This document shows positions 10,968-19,488 of a stretch of DNA of 64,000 bases, piece after piece. The notes under the pieces are model-generated. The model ran no database searches, had not been told where the DNA came from, and saw nothing but the letters and a program-made list of their open reading frames with translations. Position 1 is the first letter of the stretch, and every line of letters starts with the position of its first letter. The DNA lies in the NCBI GenBank assembly GCA_943332615.1, contig CALQQB010000016.1, positions 1 through 64,000 of the forward strand. Direction: 5' to 3'. The position numbers were made by a program, and so were the translations under genes. This stretch comes from Phenylobacterium deserti. GTDB taxonomy: Bacteria; Pseudomonadota; Alphaproteobacteria; Caulobacterales; Caulobacteraceae.

Positions 10968-11951
10968 CTACTCCGCCAGCTTCACCAGCATCTTGCCGGC
11001 GTTTTCGCCGCCCAGCAGGCCGATGAGCGCGTTCGGCGCGTTCGCGATGCCCTCGCGAATGGTCTCCTGGTACTTGACCTTCCCAGCCTTGAGCCAGCCC
11101 GCCATCTCGCGCTGGAAGTCGCCGTAGAGGTGCATGAAGTCCGGGGCCACAAAGCCGCGTAGCATCACCCGCGAATAGATGATGTTCGACAGGTTCGAGA
11201 CGTTGGAGTGGCCAGAGTTGTAGCCGGAGATGAAGCCGCACACCGGCACGCGCCCCAGGGTGTTCATCCGCCGCAGCGCCGCTTCCAGATGGTCGCCGCC
11301 AACATTGTCGAAATAGACGTCGATGCCCTTGGGCGTGGCCTCTTCCAGGGCCTTGCGGATCGGCTGGGTCTTGTAGTTGATCACCGCGTCCAGCCCGACC
11401 TCGTCGCGCAGCCAGGCCGCCTTGTCGTCCGAACCGGTTGAGCCCACGACGTAGCAGCCCTTGATCTTCGCGATCTGGGCGGCCACCGAGCCCACGGCGC
11501 CGGCGGCGGTGGAGACGAACACCTGCTCGCCGTCCTTCAGCGCCCCAATGTGCAGCAGGCCGCCATAGGCGGTGAAGCCGGTGCCGCCCAGCGCGTGCAT
11601 GTGGACGGTGAGCGGCAGGTCCGGGTCGGGGTTGAGCTTGGTCAGGCCCTTGCCGTCGCTGGTGAAGTACTCGCGGAAGCCCAGGCGGTTGGAGACCAGG
11701 TCGCCGACCTTGAAGGCGTCGATTTTCGACTGCACGACCCGACCCAGCGCCCCGCCGCCCATGGCCTCGTCCAGCGCCTGGCCGGCGGTGAGGCGCGGCC
11801 GCATGGCGGGATCGACCGACATGTAGAGGTTTTGCACCAGCACCTCGCCGTCGGCGGCGTCCGGCACGTCGCGTTCGACCAGGGCGAAATGCTCGGCCGA
11901 GGGCATCCCCGACGGACGGGTGACGAGGTGAATCTCACGGGACTTGGGCAT
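10968..11951 (-). CDS. NADP-dependent oxidoreductase, MDR family (CurA-like)
   Basis: This 327-residue, zinc-free medium-chain reductase resembles curcumin/dihydrocurcumin reductase CurA and prostaglandin/leukotriene reductases, which reduce the C=C bond of enones with NADPH. The N-terminal GroES-like half contains SVDPAMRP, and the Rossmann half has STAAGAVGSVAAQIAKIKG and FDNVGGDHLEAALRRM. The physiological substrate cannot be deduced. It converges with the 570-residue gene with only 8 bases between stops and has its own 110-base upstream region. Confidence 0.9.
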   Translation of the reverse strand: MPKSREIHLVTRPSGMPSAEHFALVERDVPDAADGEVLVQNLYMSVDPAMRPRLTAGQALDEAMGGGALGRVVQSKIDAFKVGDLVSNRLGFREYFTSDGKGLTKLNPDPDLPLTVHMHALGGTGFTAYGGLLHIGALKDGEQVFVSTAAGAVGSVAAQIAKIKGCYVVGSTGSDDKAAWLRDEVGLDAVINYKTQPIRKALEEATPKGIDVYFDNVGGDHLEAALRRMNTLGRVPVCGFISGYNSGHSNVSNLSNIIYSRVMLRGFVAPDFMHLYGDFQREMAGWLKAGKVKYQETIREGIANAPNALIGLLGGENAGKMLVKLAE

Positions 11952-12065
11952 GGATGGGGCTCGTTCTGAAATGGCTTAAGACAATGCCGCTGTTGTCGCC
12001 CGGCCGGCCGGCCACAAACAAGCCCCCGTCAGCCCGTTCGTCGCGGTCCGGGACGGTTGTTTCCG

Positions 12066-13031
12066 CTACAGCGCGTCGCCCCAGTCCAGACGGCGGGCCC
12101 GGGCATGGGCGGGCTTGTCGCGCCGGGCGACGAACCGCTGCTCAAGGCCGTCGGTCGAGCAGAGCTTGAGCTCGATGCCTGGCTTCCCCGCCTTCGGCCT
12201 CGCTAGCACCCGTGGCGTCCGCGACTGGGCGACGACGTGCGGACGGGCCGCCAGCAGGTAGGCGAACTTTTCGTCCTCGAACGGGACGTCGCCGCCCTTG
12301 GCCAGCCGATGGTCTCGGGACCGCGCCAGGCGGACGGAGAAATGGCACCAGTCGGGGGCGGCCAGCGGGCAGGGCCTGTGGTGCGGGCAAGGCGCCAGCA
12401 CCTCCGCGCCGCCGGCGATCAGCGTCGCCCGGGCGGCCAGGATGCGGGCATAGCCGCCGGTCGTGCCGGGCTCCACGAGGGCGAGCACCCCGCCGGTCGC
12501 GTCCCACAGCGCCGCCACGACCTGGGCCTGGCCCGTCTCGGGGATCTCAGCCAGGGCATAGCTCGCCAGCACCAGATCGGCGTTCGGGAAGGCTCCGGCG
12601 GTGAGGTCGCCGCGCCGGGTCTCGGCCTCAGCCAAGGGGCTGCCAGCCGCGAGCCGGGCCGCGAGGCTCAGGAAGGGCAGGCTGGCGTCCAGCCAGGTGA
12701 CGTGTCCGACCGACCCCCAGGCCTCCAGCGCCGCCCAGCTCCCACCGCCCGGCCCGCTGCCCGCGTCCAGAAGGGAGCTCGGCGCGAAGCCGGGGGTCAT
12801 TCGCCGCGCCTCGGCAAAGACGGCCGCCGTTGCGGCATAGGTGGCCGGAAGGCGGGCCAACGCATAGGCCAGCGCATCGCCTTCGTCCTTGATGGCGGCG
12901 GCCGAGGTGCGGCCGCCCCGGTAGGCGGCCGAGGTGGCCGCTGTGCGCCGCGCCAGGTCGCCACGCGGACGGCCTTCCAGCTCACGGTCGATGGCGCCCC
13001 TCAGCGCGGCGGGCAGGTCCATCTGGCCCAT
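12066..13031 (-). CDS. Rsm22-family small-ribosomal-subunit methyltransferase-like protein
   Basis: The 321-residue protein has a class I SAM-binding motif (LLDAGSGPGGGSWAA, about residues 87-101) and the Rsm22-family cysteine cluster CPHHRPCPLAAPDWCHF, thought to bind an Fe-S cluster or metal. Rsm22/METTL17 proteins associate with the small ribosomal subunit in mitochondria; bacterial copies are presumed ribosome-assembly factors and are poorly studied. Its ATG directly abuts the acs stop codon, so the two are co-transcribed, a surprising pairing of acetate activation and ribosome assembly. An ATG three codons in (13022) is an alternative start. Confidence 0.88.
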   Translation of the reverse strand: MGQMDLPAALRGAIDRELEGRPRGDLARRTAATSAAYRGGRTSAAAIKDEGDALAYALARLPATYAATAAVFAEARRMTPGFAPSSLLDAGSGPGGGSWAALEAWGSVGHVTWLDASLPFLSLAARLAAGSPLAEAETRRGDLTAGAFPNADLVLASYALAEIPETGQAQVVAALWDATGGVLALVEPGTTGGYARILAARATLIAGGAEVLAPCPHHRPCPLAAPDWCHFSVRLARSRDHRLAKGGDVPFEDEKFAYLLAARPHVVAQSRTPRVLARPKAGKPGIELKLCSTDGLEQRFVARRDKPAHARARRLDWGDAL

Positions 13032-15371
13032 TCAGGACAGGGCTTCGGCCCGCGCCTTCGACAGCTGCGCCGCCACCGCCGGATCGGCCAGGCCGAAGAC
13101 GTCGCCCGGCTCACCGGTCGCGGCGATCCGCGACAGCACCGGGCGCACGACTTCGCCCGCGACAGTCTTGGGCAGGGCGCCGAACAGCACGACCTCAGGC
13201 ACGGCCGCCTCGCCCATCTCGCGGCGCAGATAGCCCTTGATGTCGGCGACCAGGACGTCGGAGGCCAGGATGCCGGCGTCGGGGGTGACGAAGGCCCAGA
13301 GCGCCTCGCCCTTGCCCACATGCGGCGCGCCGACAACGGACGCCTCGGCAATCGCGGTATGTTCGGCGAGCTTGGCCTCGATCTCGGCGCAGGACATCAG
13401 CTTGCCGCCGGTCAGCACATGGTCGTCGCCCCGCCGCGCGGCGCGGTTGGTGACCAGGTCGTCCACGACGGCGGGCTCCGCCAGGGTCGAGATATCGCCC
13501 AGGTTGGACAGGTCGTCCTCGGCGATCTTGCGCAGGATGCGGCGCATGATCTTGCCCGAACGGGTCTTGGGCAGGCCCGGCGCGAACTGGATCACGTCCG
13601 GCGACGCGAACGGTCCGATCTCGCGCCGCACATGGCCCCGCAGGTCGGCCATCAGCGCCTCGGTCGCGTCGATGCCCACCTTCAGCGTCACGTAGCAGTA
13701 GATGCCCTGGCCCTTGATATCATGCGGGTAACCGACCACTGCAGCCTCGGCCACGTCAGTGTGGCCCACGAGCGCGCTCTCGATCTCGGCCGTGCCCAGC
13801 CGGTGGCCGGAGACGTTGATCACGTCGTCCACCCGCCCGGTGATCCAGTAGTAGCCGTCGGCGTCGCGCCGGGCGCCATCGCCGGTGAAGTACTTGCCGG
13901 GATAGGTCGAGAAATAGGTGTCGATGAACCGCTGGTGGTCGCCGTAGACCGTCCGCATCATCCCCGGCCAGCTGTCGGTGAGGCAGAGGTTGCCGTTGAT
14001 GGCGCCGTCCAGCACCAGCCCCTCGGCGTCCACCAGCTGCGGCTTCACCCCCGGCAGCGGCATGGCGCAGGACCCGGGCTTCAGCGCATGCGCGCCGGGC
14101 AGCGGGGTCATCAGGCAGGCGCCGGTCTCGGTCTGCCACCAGGTGTCGATGATCGGACAGCGGCCCTCGCCCACCACCCGGTGATACCACAGCCAGGCCT
14201 CGGGATTGATCGGTTCGCCCACCGTGCCCAGCAGGCGGATCGACTTGCGGCTGGTCTTCTGAACCGGGCCGTCGCCCTCGCGCATCAGGGACCGGAGCGC
14301 GGTGGGAGCGGTGTAGAAGATCTCCACCTTGTGCTTGTCGCAGACCTCCCAGAACCGCGAGGTGGTGGGATAGTTGGGCACGCCCTCGAACATCAGGCTG
14401 GTCGCGCCATTCGCCAGGGGTCCGTAGACCACATAGCTGTGCCCGGTCACCCAGCCCACGTCGGCGGTGCACCAGAAGACCTCGCCGGCCCGGTAGTCGA
14501 AGATGGTCTCGAACGTCCAGCCGGCCCAGGTGAGATAGCCGCCGGTGGTGTGCAGTACGCCCTTGGGCTTTCCTGTGGATCCGGAGGTGTAGAGGATGAA
14601 CAGCGGATCCTCGGCGTTCATCGGTTCAGGCGGGCAGTCGTCGGAGACGGTCGCTTTCAAGTCGGAGAAATAGGCGTCACGGCCGTCCGCCATCGGCACA
14701 TTGCCGCCGGTGCGCCTGACGACAATCACGTCGGTCACGCCGGGGCAGGCCTTCAGCGCCTCATCGACGTTCAGCTTCAGCGGCACGATCTTGCCGCCGC
14801 GCAGGCCTTCATCGGCCGTGATGACGATCCGGGAGTCGCAATCCTGGATGCGGCCCGAGAGGCTGTCCGGAGAGAAGCCCCCAAACACCACCGAGTGGAT
14901 CGCCCCGATCCGCGCGCAGGCCAGCATCGAGGCCGCCGCGGCGGGGATCATCGGCAGGTAGATCGTGACCCGGTCGCCCTTCTTGACGTCCTTGGCCTTC
15001 AGCACGTTGGCCCAGCGGCAGACCTCGGCGTGAAGCTGGCGATAGGTGAGCGCGTCATAGGCGCTGCCGTCGTCATTCTCCCAGATCAGAGCGACGGTAT
15101 CGCCATTGGACTTCAGATGCCGGTCCAGGCAGTTGACTGAAACGTTGAGGACCCCGTCGGCGTACCAGCGGACGTGGAAGTCTTCCTTGTGGAAGGAGAC
15201 GTCCTTCACCTGGGTGAAGGGCGTGATCCAGTCCAGCCGCCGGCCCATGTCGCCCCAGTAGCCCGTGGGATCGGCCTCCTCGTAGAGCACGGCGGCGTCA
15301 TAGGCCGCCGCCGTCATGTGGGCCTTTTTCGCCCATTCGTCGGGAACCGGAAAAACCTCGCCGTCGGACAT
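13032..15371 (-). CDS. acs: Acetyl-CoA synthetase with duplicated C-terminal domain
   Basis: Acs converts acetate, ATP and CoA to acetyl-CoA through acetyl-AMP. Residues 1 to about 643 form a complete enzyme: P-loop [11 protein letters not shown], the WWQTETGA motif, and catalytic Lys607 in LPKTRSGK, the usual target of regulatory acetylation. The protein does not stop at about 650 as normal. It continues in the same frame to 779 residues with a second copy of the C-terminal domain (about 644-779) that aligns along its length but carries AGE (Glu740) where SGK should be. I chose ATG 15371 because GGGAGG precedes it and homologues begin MSDG. It is upstream of, and abuts, the rsm22-like gene. 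Confidence 0.95.
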   Translation of the reverse strand: MSDGEVFPVPDEWAKKAHMTAAAYDAAVLYEEADPTGYWGDMGRRLDWITPFTQVKDVSFHKEDFHVRWYADGVLNVSVNCLDRHLKSNGDTVALIWENDDGSAYDALTYRQLHAEVCRWANVLKAKDVKKGDRVTIYLPMIPAAAASMLACARIGAIHSVVFGGFSPDSLSGRIQDCDSRIVITADEGLRGGKIVPLKLNVDEALKACPGVTDVIVVRRTGGNVPMADGRDAYFSDLKATVSDDCPPEPMNAEDPLFILYTSGSTGKPKGVLHTTGGYLTWAGWTFETIFDYRAGEVFWCTADVGWVTGHSYVVYGPLANGATSLMFEGVPNYPTTSRFWEVCDKHKVEIFYTAPTALRSLMREGDGPVQKTSRKSIRLLGTVGEPINPEAWLWYHRVVGEGRCPIIDTWWQTETGACLMTPLPGAHALKPGSCAMPLPGVKPQLVDAEGLVLDGAINGNLCLTDSWPGMMRTVYGDHQRFIDTYFSTYPGKYFTGDGARRDADGYYWITGRVDDVINVSGHRLGTAEIESALVGHTDVAEAAVVGYPHDIKGQGIYCYVTLKVGIDATEALMADLRGHVRREIGPFASPDVIQFAPGLPKTRSGKIMRRILRKIAEDDLSNLGDISTLAEPAVVDDLVTNRAARRGDDHVLTGGKLMSCAEIEAKLAEHTAIAEASVVGAPHVGKGEALWAFVTPDAGILASDVLVADIKGYLRREMGEAAVPEVVLFGALPKTVAGEVVRPVLSRIAATGEPGDVFGLADPAVAAQLSKARAEALS

Positions 15372-15484
15372 TTCGACCTCCCAACGCTGCCTGCCACCGC
15401 AGTAGCCGCAGACGCGGGCGCCGCGCAACGCCGCACGGGCTCGATCTTGCCGTTAGGTACGAACGCGGAGACTTTGCCTGCTTC

Positions 15485-15973
15485 ATGATTCGACGCCTTC
15501 TCCTCACCGGGTTCGCGGCCCTTAGCCTGGCCGGCTGCGGCGGAAACGCCCCCGACGGCGCCGCCCAGAGCGCCAGTCGCCTGCTGGCCGCCGCCTTCGA
15601 GGGCGACCGGGTCGCGTTCGAGGCCGAGATCGACCGGGGCGCCGTGCGCGAGGACGTGCGGCGGCAGGTCACGGCCCTGGCGCGGGCCACCACCCTGGAC
15701 GTGGACGGGGGCCCCTCGGAGTTCGCCCTGGACCGGATGATCAGTCCGGCCGCCATCCGCCTGGTCCATGCCGGCAGCGGCGAGACCCTCAGTGTCGCGC
15801 CCACGCCTGCCCAGGTGGCGCCCCTGATGACAACCATGGACGCCCGCCACGCCTGCCTGCGCGACAGAGAGGCGCCCGACCGCTGCCTGCTCACCTTCGC
15901 CAGGGCCGGCGGCGCGTGGCGCCTGGTCGGCATGCAGGCCACCGGCCTGCGGATCGAACTGGCGTCCCGCTAG
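15485..15973 (+). CDS. Small lipoprotein of unknown function (possibly DUF2939-like)
   Basis: The 162-residue protein begins with a lipoprotein signal peptide: basic MIRR, a hydrophobic stretch and the lipobox LAGC, so the mature form would be anchored by Cys18. The rest is a compact domain with an alternation of helix and strand (AFEGDRVAFEAEIDRGAVREDVRRQ) reminiscent of DUF2939 proteins; that match is tentative. It is divergent from acs with about 110 bases between starts. A pair of cysteines (in ARHACLRD and DRCLLTF) could form a disulfide in the periplasm. Confidence 0.75.
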   Translation: MIRRLLLTGFAALSLAGCGGNAPDGAAQSASRLLAAAFEGDRVAFEAEIDRGAVREDVRRQVTALARATTLDVDGGPSEFALDRMISPAAIRLVHAGSGETLSVAPTPAQVAPLMTTMDARHACLRDREAPDRCLLTFARAGGAWRLVGMQATGLRIELASR

Positions 15974-16009
15974 GCGACCGATCCGCCCGTCGGGTTACGC
16001 TGGATTCGC

Positions 16010-16033
16010 GGCGCCACTCAGTAGTATGGCGCC
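16010..16033. other. Hairpin in the 5' region of the creatininase-family gene
   Basis: GGCGCCA and TGGCGCC form a 7-bp perfect inverted repeat with a 10-base spacer, 26 bases before the start codon. It has no T-tract on either strand, so it could be an mRNA leader hairpin, an operator, or a weak terminator for the lipoprotein gene. Confidence 0.35.
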
Positions 16034-16058
16034 CTCCTGCCTTGTCCGAGGAACCGCC

Positions 16059-16808
16059 ATGCTGCTGCACCTGTCTACCTGGGCCGAGATCGAGGGTTTC
16101 CTGGTCCGCTCGAAGACGGTGGTTATTCCAATCGGCTCCAACGAACAGCACGGCCCGACGGGTCTGCTGGGCACCGACTGGCTGTGCCCGGAGATCATCG
16201 CCCACGAGGCGCAGAAGACCGGCGACATCCTGGTGGCGCCCACCTTCAATATCGGCATGGCTCAGCACCACCTGGACTTCCCCGGCACCATCGCGCTCCG
16301 GCCCTCGACCTTCATGCTGGCGATTGGCGACTGGGTGCGCAGCCTTGCCCACCACGGCTTCGAAAAGATCTATTTCCTCAACGGCCACGGCGGCAACGTC
16401 GCCACCATCGAGGCGGCGTTCTCAGAGCTCTACGCCGAGGTCAGCTATTCCGGTGGCAAGCGCGGCTTCGCCTGCAAGCTGAAGAACTGGTGGGACCTGA
16501 AGGGCGTCCTCAGCCTGGCCAACCGCCAGTTTCCCGTGGGCCACGGCAGTCACGCCACCCCCAGCGAGATCGCCGTCACCCAGTGGGCCTATCCCGACGC
16601 CATCAAGAACGCGAACTATGCCCCGCAGATCGCCCCCACCGGCCCGATCCGCGAAGCCGCCGACTTCCGCGCCCGCTACGCCGACGGCCGCATGGGCTCC
16701 GACCCGGGTCTGGCGACGCCGGAAAAGGGCGGCGAACTGGTCAAACAGGCCGCCGCCTCGCTGATCGAAGACGTGATCGACTTCGGGGTGGAAGTCACGC
16801 CGGGCTGA
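16059..16808 (+). CDS. Creatininase family amidohydrolase
   Basis: The 249-residue protein belongs to the creatininase fold, which includes creatininase, MftE-type peptidases and formamide hydrolases. Metal-ligand motifs are visible: IGSNEQHGP (Glu, His), GTDWL (Asp), FLNGHGGN (His) and GHGSHATPSE (Glu). I chose ATG 16059, with GAGGA 6 bases upstream, over the earlier ATG 16026. No mycofactocin or F420 genes are close, so the true substrate is open. It precedes an enoyl-CoA hydratase gene by 117 bases on the same strand. Confidence 0.9.
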   Translation: MLLHLSTWAEIEGFLVRSKTVVIPIGSNEQHGPTGLLGTDWLCPEIIAHEAQKTGDILVAPTFNIGMAQHHLDFPGTIALRPSTFMLAIGDWVRSLAHHGFEKIYFLNGHGGNVATIEAAFSELYAEVSYSGGKRGFACKLKNWWDLKGVLSLANRQFPVGHGSHATPSEIAVTQWAYPDAIKNANYAPQIAPTGPIREAADFRARYADGRMGSDPGLATPEKGGELVKQAAASLIEDVIDFGVEVTPG

Positions 16809-16925
16809 GCACCATCAACCCTCGGGTGACGTGATGACGCGCCGAGAGTTAGGCGGGCGAGGAGGCTTTCCTGTCGCCACGGCAGCGGCGTAGGGTCGGA
16901 GCAAGAGAACTTCAGGAGGAACCCG

Positions 16926-17765
16926 ATGGCCCCCGCCGACAGCGCTGCGATCGCCGCCGATACGCAATCCACCACCGAAACGCCCGAGGTGCTCTACGAG
17001 GTCAGCGAGCACATCGCAACGATCACGCTGAACCGTCCGGACCGGATGAACACCATCTCGGGGCCGATGCTGCACCAACTGACCGAGCTTCTGCTGAAGG
17101 CCGACCGGGACCGGGACGTGCGCTGCATCATCCTGACGGGCACGGGCCGGGCGTTCTGCGCCGGGCTCGATTTGCGGGGTGCGACGCAGGGATCGACGGG
17201 CCTGCAGGGCGCCTCGACCTCCACCGACATCGACCTCCGGGCCACGCCGCCAACCGTGCTGTTCAACCTGGGCACGCCGACGATCTGCGCCCTGAATGGC
17301 GCGGCCGCCGGCTATGGCATGGATACGGCGCTCGGCTGCGACATCCGGATCATGGCCAACGGCGCCAAGATGGCGGCGGCCTTCACCAAGCGCGGGATCG
17401 TGCCGGAGAGCGGCGGGACGTGGCTGCTGCCGCGCCTACTGGGCTGGTCGAAGGCCGCCGAGATCATCTTCACGGGGCGGACCCTGACGGCGTCCGACTG
17501 CGTGGAACTAGGCCTGGCCTCGAAGGCCGTGCCGGAGGCCGAGGTCGCGGCCGTGGCGCGGGCGATGGCGCTTGAAATCGCCGCCAACGCGCCGCTGGCG
17601 GTGCAGGCGTCCAAGCGGCTGATGCGGATGGGGCTGTCGGAGGGCTTCGACGAGCACGTGCACCACGTGTTCCTGCAGTTGCTCCCACTGCTGAAGACCG
17701 ACGACGCGCTCGAGGGCATGAAGGCGTTCATGGAAAAGCGGGCGGCGAACTTCCAGGGCAAGTAG
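16926..17765 (+). CDS. Enoyl-CoA hydratase/isomerase family protein
   Basis: The 279-residue crotonase-fold protein has the oxyanion-hole segments GRAFCAGLDLRG and LNGAAAGYGMDTALGCDIR. The second segment has Gly-Met-Asp, and KRGIVPESGGTWLLPRLLG holds the likely catalytic Glu. It would hydrate or isomerise a CoA thioester, but the exact substrate is not readable. A strong AGGAGG lies 6-8 bases upstream of the ATG. The first 20 residues (APADSAAIAADTQS) precede the usual domain start and look disordered. It stands alone between the creatininase-family gene and a convergent zinc-ribbon gene. Confidence 0.9.
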   Translation: MAPADSAAIAADTQSTTETPEVLYEVSEHIATITLNRPDRMNTISGPMLHQLTELLLKADRDRDVRCIILTGTGRAFCAGLDLRGATQGSTGLQGASTSTDIDLRATPPTVLFNLGTPTICALNGAAAGYGMDTALGCDIRIMANGAKMAAAFTKRGIVPESGGTWLLPRLLGWSKAAEIIFTGRTLTASDCVELGLASKAVPEAEVAAVARAMALEIAANAPLAVQASKRLMRMGLSEGFDEHVHHVFLQLLPLLKTDDALEGMKAFMEKRAANFQGK

Positions 17766-17859
17766 TCGCACCCCTCTTGCCGGAAGAAGGCGGTCTCCCA
17801 CATAACTCTGCGTTCGTGTTCCCTGTCTCGCAGCCCTCGCGAGCCGGAACTACGGGTGT

Positions 17860-17892
17860 ACGGCCCTGGCGCCCAACGGCAGCCGGGGCCGT
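17860..17892. terminator. Possible bidirectional terminator between convergent genes
   Basis: ACGGCCC and GGGCCGT form a 7-bp stem with a long GC-rich loop that can fold further. It lies between the stops of the enoyl-CoA hydratase (+) and the zinc-ribbon gene (-). On the plus strand CTTCATTT follows. The position is suggestive and the structure is imperfect. Confidence 0.35.
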
Positions 17893-17923
17893 CTTCATTT
17901 GGAATCAGGTCCTGCGTTTGGGA

Positions 17924-18232
17924 TCAGTTTCGGTAGCGGGCGGCGATGCGCCGGGCGTCGGTTTCCCTGAGGCTGGCGGGGTAGCAAAACCCGGCCTTCC
18001 ATTTCACTCGGCCGCAGCCCGGGCAGTTCCAGCCGACGCGGCGGGCCACCTCAGCGATGCGGGTGGCGTGGCCGCCGGCCTTCAACTGCCGAAGGCGGGC
18101 GAGGATGCGTTCGGGATTATAGCCCTTGGACCAGCCGCACAGCGCGCAGGTGATCGTCAGCCGGCAGCCGGGATAGCGAGCGAAGTCGCCGACAGAGGCG
18201 GACTCGTCGACGTGTATGGGACGGTCGGGCAT
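17924..18232 (-). CDS. Small zinc-ribbon protein, probably LexA-regulated
   Basis: From ATG 18232 the product is 102 residues, with two CxxC pairs (CALC and CPGC) plus a further Cys in GFCYPAS, the pattern of a zinc-binding ribbon. The chain is basic (GWSKGYNPERILARLRQLKAGG; RRIAARYRN at the end), so nucleic-acid binding is possible. I do not recognise a characterised homologue. A perfect alphaproteobacterial LexA box lies 28 bases upstream of the start, implying induction by DNA damage. ATG 18265 is in frame but lies inside that box, so the downstream ATG is preferred. Confidence 0.78.
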   Translation of the reverse strand: MPDRPIHVDESASVGDFARYPGCRLTITCALCGWSKGYNPERILARLRQLKAGGHATRIAEVARRVGWNCPGCGRVKWKAGFCYPASLRETDARRIAARYRN

Positions 18233-18259
18233 ATGCGCGTTTCCAGGTCTCGATATATA

Positions 18260-18274
18260 GAACATATCAAGAAC
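18260..18274 (-). promoter_or_regulatory. LexA (SOS) box
   Basis: On the minus strand the sequence is GTTCTTGATATGTTC, an exact match to the alphaproteobacterial LexA consensus GTTC-N7-GTTC. It is embedded in the only AT-rich stretch of the region, which also holds TATATA, and ends 28 bases before the zinc-ribbon start codon, the normal position for a repressor site. Confidence 0.75.
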
Positions 18275-18293
18275 ATATGCACGATGCGAGTCG

Positions 18294-18668
18294 TCAGTAT
18301 GTCGCGATCAGATAGGCGGCGAACAGGGCGACGAGCAGGCCGTCGATGATCAGCGCGACCATGGCCTTAGCGCGATAGGGCGGGTGGCTGAGCACCAGGC
18401 CGATGAAGGTGAGCTTGCTGGCGCCGGCCACGGTGAGGACCAGGGGTCGGACCTCCGGGTGGAACGCGCCCCAGACCAGCATGGCGCCGGTCAGGAAGAT
18501 AAGGACGCCCCAGTTGCGGGCCAGCAACAGCGCCAGGGGGCCCTGCGGCGCGTCGCCGAACATCATGCGGAACGCCGCCCGCGGCGCGAATGCGGCCTGC
18601 AGCATGGTCATGGTGATCAGCCCGCCGACGAGCATGACCCATTTGAACTGTGAGACGAGGATGTCCAT
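18294..18668 (-). CDS. Small four-helix membrane protein, unknown function
   Basis: From ATG 18668 the gene encodes 124 residues dominated by four hydrophobic helices: WVMLVGGLITMTMLQAAF, LLLARNWGVLIFLTGAMLVWG, PLVLTVAGASKLTFIGLVL and AMVALIIDGLLVALFAAYL. The longer open frame upstream of this ATG runs opposite the neighbouring lipoprotein and is not credible. It would be an inner-membrane protein without visible catalytic residues; similar small proteins are common and uncharacterised. It is divergent from the lipoprotein gene at 18772. Its stop lies 20 bases before the LexA box. Confidence 0.8.
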   Translation of the reverse strand: MDILVSQFKWVMLVGGLITMTMLQAAFAPRAAFRMMFGDAPQGPLALLLARNWGVLIFLTGAMLVWGAFHPEVRPLVLTVAGASKLTFIGLVLSHPPYRAKAMVALIIDGLLVALFAAYLIATY

Positions 18669-18771
18669 CCGTCCCTGCTCCTGCTGCCGACAGCCCTGAT
18701 GCCGAAGGTCGTTGGGGGCCATGCTTGACACGTACGAGCGGCGGTCCGCAATGCCGGGGACGGGAGCTAAT

Positions 18772-19443
18772 ATGGCGCGGGACGCGGGCATGGACGGCAG
18801 GAGATTGGCGCTGAGCATGGCGCTGGCGCTGATGCTGGCGGGGTGCTCGGGCGAGAAGCGCGCGGCCTCGACCCCGCCGGTCGCGCCCGTCGCCGCGCCG
18901 GCACTGGCGCCCGCTGTGATGGCGACCCGACCCGAGGGCGCGGACGCCGTGGACAACGCGCTCACCGACGTGCAGCTTTTCAACACCACAGCCACCGAGA
19001 GCCTGGCCGACATCGCCGCGGAGGAGGCCGAGATCCGTGACCTGGCCGTCAAAGGCTCTGACCTGGCGCGGCGGGCCGAGAACGCCCAGGCCGCCCAGCG
19101 GCCGGGCTTGGCCAAGAGCCTTGCCGTTGCCCTGGCCGACCGGGAGGCCGCCCACGCGGCCCTAGGCCAGAGCCTGGAGGCCTACCGCACGACCTCCGCG
19201 GAGACCACCGGGCTGGTCGCGGCGGCTGTGGCCCTCTGCGGCCCGATCCCGCCGCCGCCCGCTCCGCCGCCGCCCGGAACCCTGGCGGCCTATCCGCCGT
19301 GTGCGACACTGGCGGTCGAGCAGGCGAGTCTCGTGGCCAATATCGCCGCCCTCAGCAAGGCGTTCGAATCCGCCGAGGCCGCCTACCGCCAGGACCGGCG
19401 GCGCATTGATGAGGCGGCCGCGACGATGGCCCTGGTGCGCTGA
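18772..19443 (+). CDS. Lipoprotein of unknown function
   Basis: From ATG 18772 (GGGAG six bases upstream) the product has 223 residues. A signal peptide ends in the lipobox LAGC (MALALMLAGCSG), followed by an Ala/Pro-rich linker. The body is a helical, Ala/Glu-rich region suited to coiled coil (ESLADIAAEEAEIRDLAVKGSDLARRAENAQ), interrupted by a proline-rich loop (PPPPAPPPPGT). It is probably anchored to the envelope by lipid. Two cysteines flank the proline loop. No named family is recognised. It is divergent from the small membrane protein and 45 bases ahead of the next hydrolase gene. Confidence 0.75.
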   Translation: MARDAGMDGRRLALSMALALMLAGCSGEKRAASTPPVAPVAAPALAPAVMATRPEGADAVDNALTDVQLFNTTATESLADIAAEEAEIRDLAVKGSDLARRAENAQAAQRPGLAKSLAVALADREAAHAALGQSLEAYRTTSAETTGLVAAAVALCGPIPPPPAPPPPGTLAAYPPCATLAVEQASLVANIAALSKAFESAEAAYRQDRRRIDEAAATMALVR

Positions 19444-19488
19444 AGCGGCGCTCTTGCCATTTTTCAAACGGTCGTTAGACCGCTCGGC

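Noticed and set aside
13032-13442. The extra C-terminal part of Acs as a separate gene joined by a sequencing error
   Set aside because: It is in frame without any stop, has no start codon with ribosome site of its own, and aligns with the preceding domain in the expected order; a frameshift artefact cannot be fully excluded without reads.
12237-15140. A 967-codon open frame on the plus strand
   Set aside because: It runs antisense to acs and the Rsm22-like gene, is made of the low-complexity Arg/Gly/His-rich composition typical of opposite-strand frames in high-GC DNA, and has no ribosome site.
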